Below, one piece after another: positions 1-6,380 of a DNA stretch of 12,320 nt. The notes beneath the pieces are model-generated. The model saw only the letters and a program-made list of their open reading frames with translations, did not search any database and was not told the origin of the DNA. Position 1 is the first letter of the stretch. Every line of letters begins with the position of its first letter. The position numbers were made by a program, and so were the translations under genes. This stretch comes from Candidatus Bathyarchaeota archaeon (lineage in GTDB: Archaea > Thermoproteota > Bathyarchaeia > Bathyarchaeales > DTEX01), in NCBI GenBank assembly GCA_021162225.1, contig JAGGZB010000109.1:1-12320 (forward strand), given 5' to 3'.

Positions 1-732
1 CCAACTCCCGAGGCTGCAGAGTTCTATGGCGTCGAATACAAGGTTCTAGAGAGACTCATAATCGGCGGAATGACCGTGTCAACATCCATTCTTAAAGATT
101 ACACTTCAAGGCTGGCTGAGAAGCTGAGGGGGGCTGATGTACTCCACATAACGGATGATAGAGGCACAGATTTTATCTGCAGAATAAGAGGCAGACGGGT
201 AAATGAGGATGATGGAGTTATTGACGAACATGACATTAAAGTCGGCGACTTAGGTAACAACTTACCTGCCGGCGAAGTCTTCATCGCTCCTCACGAGACC
301 TTTGGAGAAGGAACTCTCTTTTGTCCAGTAACCATAGATAGATTCACAAATAAGATCATCAGGGATGTAACTTTGAAGTTTAAGAATGGAAGACTCATCT
401 TAAATGAATGCTCCGCGAGGGTTAATGAGGAAGAGATGATCGATTCATTCAGAAGATGCATAGAGATCGATAAGGCTAATGAACGTGAGGTTAGGACAAC
501 AAATATTGCCGAGCTCGGGATAGGATGCAACCCCGCGATCGACAGGGCGATAGGATACATACTAACGGATGAGAAACTCGGAGGTTCAGTTCATCTTGCC
601 TTTGGATCTAACCTAAGCTACGGCGGAACATCTAAATCCTGTATGCATTGGGACTTTGTGACCGATCCTTCAGCAACCATAGAGATTGTGGATACTGGAG
701 AAGTAATCATGAAGAGGGGAGAGATACGGTAG
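1..732 (+). CDS. M29 family metallo-aminopeptidase, C-terminal part (5' end outside window)
   Basis: Cytosolic two-metal exopeptidase that removes N-terminal residues from peptides. The frame is open from base 1, giving 23 residues before the first ATG at 70, so that ATG is internal and the gene begins upstream. The visible 243 residues are the catalytic half. Numbered from the ATG, candidate metal ligands and catalytic residues of the M29 family are Glu69 in NLPAGEVF, Glu148 in NIAELGIG, His175 in GGSVHLAFG, Tyr184 in NLSYGG, and His193 and Asp195 in MHWDFV. They occur in the family order, and none appears lost. The last spacing is somewhat shorter than in the bacterial enzymes, as far as I recall them. 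It ends at TAG 730-732, followed by a six-T run. HMG-CoA synthase follows 79 nt later on the same strand behind its own TATA-like box, so the two need not be co-transcribed. The family call is firm; substrate preference cannot be read. Confidence 0.9.
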   Translation, partial: PTPEAAEFYGVEYKVLERLIIGGMTVSTSILKDYTSRLAEKLRGADVLHITDDRGTDFICRIRGRRVNEDDGVIDEHDIKVGDLGNNLPAGEVFIAPHETFGEGTLFCPVTIDRFTNKIIRDVTLKFKNGRLILNECSARVNEEEMIDSFRRCIEIDKANEREVRTTNIAELGIGCNPAIDRAIGYILTDEKLGGSVHLAFGSNLSYGGTSKSCMHWDFVTDPSATIEIVDTGEVIMKRGEIR

Positions 733-744
733 AGCTTTAATAGC

Positions 745-752
745 CTTTTTTA
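745..752 (+). terminator. T-run after the M29 gene
   Basis: A run of six T (746-751) lies 14 nt after the stop of the aminopeptidase gene. Archaeal RNA polymerase can terminate on a U-run alone, without a hairpin. It sits just before the putative HMG-CoA synthase promoter, where a terminator would be expected. The evidence is the T-run and its position only. Confidence 0.3.
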
Positions 753-758
753 AGAAAG

Positions 759-768
759 CATTATATTC
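759..768 (+). promoter_or_regulatory. TATA-like box for HMG-CoA synthase
   Basis: CATTATATTC follows a purine-rich AAGAAAG stretch that could be the BRE. A start about 25 nt downstream of the box centre would fall near 789, leaving a leader of about 22 nt before the GTG at 812. A short dyad, TTCAG (785-789) and CTGAA (795-799), lies at that point. No Shine-Dalgarno sequence is visible before the start codon. Confidence 0.4.
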
Positions 769-811
769 TACATAAGTATAATCCTTCAGATACTCTGAAA
801 AATCGTAGAGA

Positions 812-2188
812 GTGAATATTTTGAAGGCGATCGTTGGAATAGACGATATAGCCGCCTACGTTCCGAAGCTCTATGTAGACGCTGAGGAACTAGCTGAAGC
901 TAGGGGGATTCCTCCAAGCAAGATCACGAAGGGATTGGGCATAGAGAAACTATCCATCCCGGATGTACATGAAGACGCTGCGACGATGGCAGCTATGGCA
1001 ACGCTTAAGCTAATGGAAAAGAATGATCTTTCACCGAAGGATATAGACTTCATCGAGGTAGCAACCGAAACAAGCCCGGATGCTTCTAAGCCCATATCAT
1101 GCTATGTTCAAGGCATGCTTGAACAGGTTTATGGCAAAGGAAGCTTCGACCACATAGGTGCTCCTGAGACAAAATTTGCATGCGTAGGCGCCACGTATGC
1201 TCTTATAGACCGGCTGGCATACATAGCCTCGAACTGGAATAAAGCCGAGTATTCAATCGTAGTGGCGACAGATATTGCAAAGTACGAGCTTAACTCCTCC
1301 GGAGAGCCGACTCAAGGAGCGGCGGCGATCGCTTTACTCTTGAAGAAGAATCCTCGTCTATTAGCATATGAGCCCGAATTCACAGGCTTCGGAACAATTG
1401 ATGATAGAGACTTCTTTAGACCCGTGGAGCGTAAGACGGCTGTTGTTAACGGACACTACTCTGTAGGCTGCTATTTAAGGAATATGCGAATCGCCACGGA
1501 TGCTTATAAAAGGAATATGGTGAAGCTTGGAGTTCTTAAATCTTTAGAGGAGAGCCTCACGGAGAAGATCGATCTAGCCTCATTCCACTCTCCCTTCCCA
1601 AAAATGGTTCAGTACGCCTTTGCCTCCTTCTTAATCCACGATTGGAGGAGTCTTCCAAAATGGAAGAAGATAATAGAGGCTATAGGACCGGAACCGAGCA
1701 GAAAAGGATTAACAGATGTCGAATTCTACGTCTCTAAGGAATATAAGGAATTCAGGAGAAAATTCATCAAGACTGAGGAGTTTAAAAGAGAATACGAGGC
1801 TAAGATAAAAGACTCGCTTGAGGCTCTCAAGCAGATCGGAAACTCATACACCGCTTCAGTTTGGCTCGGGGTTAACAGCCACTTTGAAGTAAGAAGTGAC
1901 GACCTTGCAGGAAAAAGGTTTGGAATAGGCTCCTATGGAAGCGGAAGCAGCGCCGTCGTCTGCAGCTTCATTGTTCAGCCAGAATATAAAGAAGTAGTCA
2001 AGAAGCTCGACTTAATGCGTATGTTGAACGAAAGGAAACGCATATCTGTTGATGTATATGAGGATCTACATGAGGAAAGGCTTAAGCTCCATGAGAGCAT
2101 AATCCCTCCAAAGAACGAGTTTGCACTTGTCTCATTCGGAGAGACAAGCATCGATTATGGATACCGCTACTATAAGTACATAAGATAA
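812..2188 (+). CDS. Hydroxymethylglutaryl-CoA synthase, long bacterial/eukaryotic-type
   Basis: Condenses acetyl-CoA with acetoacetyl-CoA to HMG-CoA, an early step of the mevalonate pathway that feeds archaeal isoprenoid lipids. Thiolase-fold enzyme. Visible catalytic residues are Glu86 (VATETSPDASK), the nucleophile Cys124 (KFACVGATYA) and His259 (FHSPFPKM). Other family blocks are NSSGEPTQGA (161-170), DFFRP (200-204), NSYTASVW (344-351) and GSYGSGSS (373-380). At 458 residues it is about 100 longer than typical archaeal HMG-CoA synthases (near 350). Much of the excess lies between FHSPFPKM and NSYTASVW, where the animal enzyme has a similar insertion, and at the C terminus. No acetoacetyl-CoA thiolase or DUF35 gene is adjacent, unlike the usual archaeal arrangement. 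The start is GTG 812; TTG 821 is possible and would remove three residues. The mevalonate role is confident. Confidence 0.93.
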   Translation: MNILKAIVGIDDIAAYVPKLYVDAEELAEARGIPPSKITKGLGIEKLSIPDVHEDAATMAAMATLKLMEKNDLSPKDIDFIEVATETSPDASKPISCYVQGMLEQVYGKGSFDHIGAPETKFACVGATYALIDRLAYIASNWNKAEYSIVVATDIAKYELNSSGEPTQGAAAIALLLKKNPRLLAYEPEFTGFGTIDDRDFFRPVERKTAVVNGHYSVGCYLRNMRIATDAYKRNMVKLGVLKSLEESLTEKIDLASFHSPFPKMVQYAFASFLIHDWRSLPKWKKIIEAIGPEPSRKGLTDVEFYVSKEYKEFRRKFIKTEEFKREYEAKIKDSLEALKQIGNSYTASVWLGVNSHFEVRSDDLAGKRFGIGSYGSGSSAVVCSFIVQPEYKEVVKKLDLMRMLNERKRISVDVYEDLHEERLKLHESIIPPKNEFALVSFGETSIDYGYRYYKYIR

Positions 2189-2209
2189 TGAAGATCAGGC
2201 CTGCTTCAT
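2188..2209 (+). terminator. Hairpin at the stop of HMG-CoA synthase
   Basis: The arms ATGAAG (2188-2193) and CTTCAT (2204-2209) pair perfectly. They enclose CAGGCCTG (2196-2203), itself a palindrome, so the stem continues after a two-base AT bulge. The hairpin begins on the last base of the stop codon, in the gap between convergent genes. Only a weak T-rich stretch follows (GTTTACAACTATTTC), so it may be an RNA 3'-end stabiliser rather than a terminator. Confidence 0.35.
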
Positions 2210-2239
2210 GTTTACAACTATTTCGTGCATCTATGTTGC

Positions 2240-2437
2240 TCATTTGGCAAATGTAAGGAAAAGTTCGCTTCCAAGCATGAGACTTGCATCTTTCATCAGA
2301 AAAGGACGAGGGAATGCTGAGTCTTGCACCTCCGCCCATAATGAGGCATCTCTGGGGCTGTAACGTTCACCATTCCTCATAAAATAGAGAATAGGGATAT
2401 CCTCAATAAATTGAAATTGTGTAACTATCTTTCTCAC
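2240..2437 (-). CDS. Possible small hypothetical protein (65 codons)
   Basis: I do not recognise this product. It is a GTG-started reading frame 20 nt after the stop of the large permease on the same strand, and it fills most of the 269-base gap between the convergent HMG-CoA synthase and permease genes. Its sequence looks protein-like rather than low-complexity: an acidic/hydrophobic start (FIEDIPILYF), a basic stretch (MRNGERYSPR), and an ending rich in Leu and Phe. There is no signal peptide, no Cys pair and no membrane segment. An in-frame stop lies three codons upstream of the GTG, and no Shine-Dalgarno motif precedes it. An internal ATG (residue 20) would leave 46 codons. It could be a real small gene, a remnant of a larger one, or chance. 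Confidence 0.3.
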   Translation of the reverse strand: MRKIVTQFQFIEDIPILYFMRNGERYSPRDASLWAEVQDSAFPRPFLMKDASLMLGSELFLTFAK

Positions 2438-2457
2438 AAAGAGTCACATTACTTGAG

Positions 2458-5400
2458 TCATTTCCCAAGAAATACTGTTCTAACCTCTAGCTCCTTAAAT
2501 GGCTCCTTAATGCGTTCCTCGACAGGACGATTCTCCATCACATAGCAAACGGTCTTGTTCTGCCTCGCAGCCTCAATAGCTAAGACTGTTGAGAGAGTCA
2601 CATCATCTCCAGAGAGGCAGACTATATCAACCTTCGAGACCAAATTCTCAACAGTCTTCAGTGCTTGATCTAAGTTTTGAAGATTAATATATGACACGGC
2701 GAACTTAGGCGGGCGGAGACCTCTAGAGATCAGAGCCTCACGGATCTTATCTAGCTCGTCGTATATATCTGCACGCGTTGACACGATGTATAAAGTGCTA
2801 GGCGAAAACGTGTTAACTATGTTATAGAAACGACTCATGTATGGGTCGTATGGCGAAAGCACTTTATAGGCCGTGGCACTCCACTCAAGAATCAGCTTCC
2901 TAACAGATGAGACCGTTATTCTAATCGCTTCCATCGGCTTAACGGCGCGGGAGGAGGACTCTAACAGACTACATACGAGCTTTAACGCGTATTCTTTCCC
3001 TTCCGGCTGTATGATTATCTCATTCTCTGTCCATCCTCCTTCTGGAAGCGCATATAGAAACTTTATTCTTCTCGTCACTTCTCCTTCTGAGTGATCTTCA
3101 GTCTTCACTACCTGTGCATGCATGTACTGCAGTTTTCTAATCATAAACGTCATAAAAGAGTCTAGCTCCCTAGTCATCAGCTTTATTGGCAAGTCGAAGA
3201 CTAAGGGCTTATTCATATCTAATGTTCCTTGACTCCTCCTAAGCCTCCATCTTCTCAGCAATGAAGGCGTAACGACCGTTGATGATTGTAAAGCGGGGAT
3301 AAGCGAGGCAAGCGCGGCCGTAAAGATGGAGAGGAAAGTGGAGATCACACCCCATTCGGCCGATGCCTTCTCCCGTACATAGAGTCCACCCAGCATCGAT
3401 GCTACGCGGTATCCGGAGAGTCCAAGTATATAGCCTAAGCCTCCGCCGATGAAACCTACAATCAATGCCTCAGCCACGAAGAGAGCAGCTATATGAGTTG
3501 GGTTTAGCCCAAGGGATGAAAGTGTGGCTATCTCGTTTCTACGCTCATTAACAGACGCGTACATCGATAAGCCTATATTCATTGTGACGAGAGCGAGTAA
3601 GGGAAGCATAAGCATGACTCCCTGCGCTTCTACGTAATGCCTTAGAGAATAGAGAGTTAAAGATCCCGGATGCGACACATAAATCTTATACTCATATGTG
3701 AAAGCAACAAGTCTAGCTAAGGCCTCATAGCTTCGGGTATCGTTAAGCTGAATCGCGACGCGTGAAATCGAGACTTTAGGCATCTTAAGAGCTGTCTCAT
3801 AATTCACTATGATGATATTATGAGGATAACACGGTACAGGCACAGGTTCTCCGCCCATGTAATGCGGTATAAAGGGCACTCCGTTCACATCGATCATCCT
3901 TTTTAAGGCCTCATCATTGAAGAATCCTCGGATGATGAACTCCCGTCCGAAACCGTAAATCTTGTCTCCAACATTGACTTTCAGCCATCCCTTCATAGAT
4001 GAACTGATAAGCACTCCCTCAAGATCTCCATCCTCTAAGTAATCTCCCTCTTCAACTATCTTATTGACGCCCGTGATATTTGCCTCCCTGCTTGGGATTA
4101 TGCCGAGAATACCTAGCACTTCAATCTTCATCCCAGCTTTAGAGTATAGGTATCCAAGGGGATTGCTTGGGGAAACAGGCGTATTCTCTGCTTTTGGCGA
4201 AACTAATGTGACATTTGGGCATTTCTCCAGCCAATCAATAAACGATCTGGGCAAAGAGACAAACGAGGATGGAGGCTCATCTTCAGGTCTATCCTTTATC
4301 ATCATGCAATCAACAGGGATGGAAGGCTTCAACTTAGTCTTTGAAAGTCCATACTCAGGGGAGATCGAGGTTAATGTTATAAATCCGAAGATCAGTATCG
4401 TTATGCTCATTATGTTAATCAGTGTTCTTGCACGTCTTCTTCTGAGATTTCTATTGCCAAGCGAGAACGCCATAGCAATTGCACTTTTGAGCTGTATCGG
4501 ACGGTCTCCACCCTTCTCCATCCGCATTGTCCTATTGAAAAGTAGCCACGCAACCTTTCCAGCCAAGAAAGTTAGAAGAACCATGGCTACGAACATGTTT
4601 TTAGGTATAAGACGGCATCCCGGAAACACATAGTAGAAGAGCATAACAAAGAGTATGTAAAGCGTTGCGTCTAGGATGAGATTGCCTGGAACCATCAGCT
4701 TTCTATCGCCAGCCGACATCTCGAGATACATTCTTTCAGATAGGAGATAGGCAGATGCGAGGGAGAGAAAAACGAAGAGTAGAAGAGACGGTAGAAGCGA
4801 CTGAAGACTCGAATCCACGAGTCTTCTAAGAGTCGCCTCAGCTCTAGTAGCCAGAATATATGCGCTTCGGATCTTCGCAAACGACTGATCGAAAAGCTTC
4901 TTGCCCAGGAAGATCAAAGCCTCCCTGCATGCTTCATGAGCATTTAGAAGATCTTTCTTCTCCGCCTCGACTAGGAAGCCCACGAATCTACAGTCGTCTA
5001 GAAGCGTGAATCCTGAATTTAATATGTTGCTTACATACTCAATGTTCTTCAGCAGGTTTTGTTCTCTAACATCAACGCGTAAGAGCTCTCCCTGTGATAG
5101 CTTAAAGTATCCAGTCTCCCCGGTTAACGTGAACGAATGAGAATATCCATCTGGAAAGTGAGCTTTAACGCGAATCTTGACTTTAGCTCCCGCTGGAACC
5201 ACAGCTAATCTGCCGTCGAAGCCTAAGAATCGAGCGACGTCTGAGTCGTTTCCATAATCCCTAACTGGCCCGGTCCAGTAGCTCCCCCCTTCACCCTCGA
5301 GTTCTATAACTGTAATCTCACAGCTCGTAGCAATCTTGTTGGTCTTAACATATCTGAGGGCTCCCTCCAAGTATATGGAGGCTCCCTTCCTCAGAACGAA

Positions 5401-5778
5401 ATCGCGTGAGGCAGTGGATCCGGAGGAGAGCCATGTTCGCCATCTCTCCGGAACATAATCGACCCCGGGCGTCTCCCTATCATCATAGGTAACATAAACT
5501 AGATATGACCACTCCTTATCAACTGACGCATGGAACCTTCCATTTGAGTCCGTCTTCACAGTCTTGGCGACATATCTACGGTATCTGTCGAAGAAGATCA
5601 GAGTAACGTTTGCTCCGCTTAATGGTTTTCCATCCTCATCCACAACTTTCCCCGTTACGCTGGGTCTCTTCCCAGCTTCATCAACGCTTAAGGAGAGATT
5701 AGATACTAAGAGAACTAAAATTAGGAGGGAAAAAGCGATCTTACAGATTCTGCGGATGCCACTTCCCTCCATGCTCAT
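2458..5778 (-). CDS. FtsX/MacB-type permease with extracellular carboxypeptidase-regulatory-like domain and cytosolic alpha/beta tail
   Basis: Membrane protein of the FtsX-like ABC permease superfamily, 1106 residues. Order read from sequence: signal-anchor TM (about 12-30); beta-rich domain (39-130) with the carboxypeptidase-regulatory pattern VTGKVVDEDGKPLSGANVTL; second beta region (to about 235); helical region (240-325); TMs near 329-347, 367-386 and 395-414; basic cytosolic loop with NRNLRRRRAR (442-451); TM 454-472; MacB-like outer domain (473-718); TMs near 721-740, 764-787 and 809-830 with the coupling-loop motif NERRNEIATLSSLG (744-757); then about 275 non-TM residues, placed in the cytosol by topology. 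The final 115 (STLYIVSTRAD to the end) alternate strand and helix like a Rossmann or TIR-like fold. No ATPase gene is adjacent, so export, lipoprotein handling or cell-surface signalling are all possible. M1 (5778) or M3 (5772) could be the start. Confidence 0.8.
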   Translation of the reverse strand: MSMEGSGIRRICKIAFSLLILVLLVSNLSLSVDEAGKRPSVTGKVVDEDGKPLSGANVTLIFFDRYRRYVAKTVKTDSNGRFHASVDKEWSYLVYVTYDDRETPGVDYVPERWRTWLSSGSTASRDFVLRKGASIYLEGALRYVKTNKIATSCEITVIELEGEGGSYWTGPVRDYGNDSDVARFLGFDGRLAVVPAGAKVKIRVKAHFPDGYSHSFTLTGETGYFKLSQGELLRVDVREQNLLKNIEYVSNILNSGFTLLDDCRFVGFLVEAEKKDLLNAHEACREALIFLGKKLFDQSFAKIRSAYILATRAEATLRRLVDSSLQSLLPSLLLFVFLSLASAYLLSERMYLEMSAGDRKLMVPGNLILDATLYILFVMLFYYVFPGCRLIPKNMFVAMVLLTFLAGKVAWLLFNRTMRMEKGGDRPIQLKSAIAMAFSLGNRNLRRRRARTLINIMSITILIFGFITLTSISPEYGLSKTKLKPSIPVDCMMIKDRPEDEPPSSFVSLPRSFIDWLEKCPNVTLVSPKAENTPVSPSNPLGYLYSKAGMKIEVLGILGIIPSREANITGVNKIVEEGDYLEDGDLEGVLISSSMKGWLKVNVGDKIYGFGREFIIRGFFNDEALKRMIDVNGVPFIPHYMGGEPVPVPCYPHNIIIVNYETALKMPKVSISRVAIQLNDTRSYEALARLVAFTYEYKIYVSHPGSLTLYSLRHYVEAQGVMLMLPLLALVTMNIGLSMYASVNERRNEIATLSSLGLNPTHIAALFVAEALIVGFIGGGLGYILGLSGYRVASMLGGLYVREKASAEWGVISTFLSIFTAALASLIPALQSSTVVTPSLLRRWRLRRSQGTLDMNKPLVFDLPIKLMTRELDSFMTFMIRKLQYMHAQVVKTEDHSEGEVTRRIKFLYALPEGGWTENEIIIQPEGKEYALKLVCSLLESSSRAVKPMEAIRITVSSVRKLILEWSATAYKVLSPYDPYMSRFYNIVNTFSPSTLYIVSTRADIYDELDKIREALISRGLRPPKFAVSYINLQNLDQALKTVENLVSKVDIVCLSGDDVTLSTVLAIEAARQNKTVCYVMENRPVEERIKEPFKELEVRTVFLGK

Positions 5779-5779
5779 C

Positions 5780-5818
5780 TAGGCCTTCTTCAGAGTAAGA
5801 GAAATAAGATGAGGCCTA
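5780..5818. repeat. Inverted TAGGCCT pair flanking the permease transcription start
   Basis: TAGGCCT at 5780-5786 is mirrored by AGGCCTA at 5812-5818, about three helical turns apart. The pair lies between the TATA-like box (5821-5828) and the ATG (5778), bracketing the expected start near 5800. This is a suitable place for an operator, but a 7-base pair containing a self-palindrome can arise by chance. Confidence 0.25.
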
Positions 5819-5820
5819 AT

Positions 5821-5828
5821 ATTTATAA
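5821..5828 (-). promoter_or_regulatory. TATA box of the permease gene
   Basis: On the minus strand this reads TTATAAAT, close to the archaeal consensus. The predicted start, about 25 nt downstream near 5800, leaves a leader of about 22 nt before ATG 5778. The box lies in the gap after the upstream PUA/EVE-like gene, so the permease probably has its own transcript. Confidence 0.55.
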
Positions 5829-5840
5829 GTGATTATTTCT

Positions 5841-5862
5841 CAGCTTCTGGAGTCAGGAGCTG
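5841..5862. repeat. 9-bp stem-loop over the stop codon of the PUA/EVE-like gene
   Basis: The arms CAGCTTCTG (5841-5849) and CAGGAGCTG (5854-5862) pair over 9 bp with one imperfect pair and a four-base loop. In the minus-strand transcript the imperfect pair is C-A. The stop codon at 5853-5855 lies in the loop and arm. No U-run follows on the minus strand, so it is not a classic terminator. It starts 13 bp upstream of the permease TATA box and could protect an RNA 3' end or bind a regulator. Confidence 0.4.
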
Positions 5863-6302
5863 TAAGTGAAACACCTAGCCTCCTTAAGCGAAGCCTTCGC
5901 CTTCACGGCCCTCAATATGGACTCTGCTTGTTCATCTGTTAAGGGATATCCATGAAGGTATTTTCCTTTTACCTCAACCGCCGATAATATAGTGTCTTTA
6001 ACTGGAACTGGGGGATCTATCTTATAGAGTTCATTAAAGACTATGACGCCTCTCCACCCCATTTCTTCACAAACTCTCCTCTCATCCTCTGGCAACTCTT
6101 CTTTCTCCACGAACTCCTCAATGATTCCGTATCCTATCAGCGAGTCGGCCTTCCCCACTTTATGAACTAAGAAAATCATGTCCCCCGGGTTCCACCTTCT
6201 CGGAACTCCGGGGAAATATCTCTTTGTAGAAAAGACCCGCTGACACCACTCTTCCTTAACGATTCGCAAGACATAATTCTTCGGAGGACTAGAACTCGTC
6301 AT
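5853..6302 (-). CDS. PUA-like (EVE/ASCH-type) domain protein, putative RNA binding
   Basis: Small soluble protein of 149 residues. The pattern suggests a single PUA-like domain of the EVE/ASCH/YTH group, which bind modified bases or RNA. After the strand NYVLRIVKEEW (9-19) comes KRYFPGVPRRW (27-37), then PGDMIFLVHKV (39-49), with a Gly-Asp turn before a hydrophobic strand, and SLIGYGIIEEF (54-64), the typical 'returns to the barrel' strand. WRGVIVFNELYKIDPPVPV (83-101) gives a further strand pair. The C terminus is a basic helix. ATG 6302 is preceded by GGTGA with 6 nt spacing, a reasonable ribosome binding site. It follows gatA by 70 nt with its own TATA-like box, and precedes the permease. 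The fold is an inference from pattern, and the ligand is unknown. Standing next to gatCA hints at, but does not show, a link to tRNA. Confidence 0.6.
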   Translation of the reverse strand: MTSSSPPKNYVLRIVKEEWCQRVFSTKRYFPGVPRRWNPGDMIFLVHKVGKADSLIGYGIIEEFVEKEELPEDERRVCEEMGWRGVIVFNELYKIDPPVPVKDTILSAVEVKGKYLHGYPLTDEQAESILRAVKAKASLKEARCFTYSS

Positions 6303-6371
6303 TAAACTTCACCACTGGTATATGTTTGAATACCCACATGACTAACCATACTTAATGATCGCAAAATATCA

Positions 6372-6380
6372 CTTATAAAG
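6372..6380 (-). promoter_or_regulatory. TATA-like box overlapping the gatA stop codon
   Basis: On the minus strand this reads CTTTATAAG, where TTA TAA also encodes the last Leu and the stop of gatA. A start about 25 nt downstream (near 6351) would give the PUA/EVE-like gene a leader of about 49 nt. This would let that gene be expressed apart from gatCA. The match to consensus is good, but it overlaps coding sequence. Confidence 0.35.

Noticed and set aside
2270..2330. Imperfect direct repeat (GAGACTTGCATCT and GAGTCTTGCACCT), considered as an attachment site or decayed mobile element
   Set aside because: Only two copies of 13 bases with two mismatches, with no transposase, integrase or target duplication nearby.
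2082..2339. 85-codon - strand frame overlapping the end of HMG-CoA synthase
   Set aside because: It overlaps over 100 bases of a firmly identified gene on the other strand and the neighbouring 65-codon frame, and its composition does not look protein-like.
4064..4633. 189-codon + strand frame inside the permease gene
   Set aside because: It is antisense to a well-supported membrane domain coding region, and its sequence has no recognisable family features.
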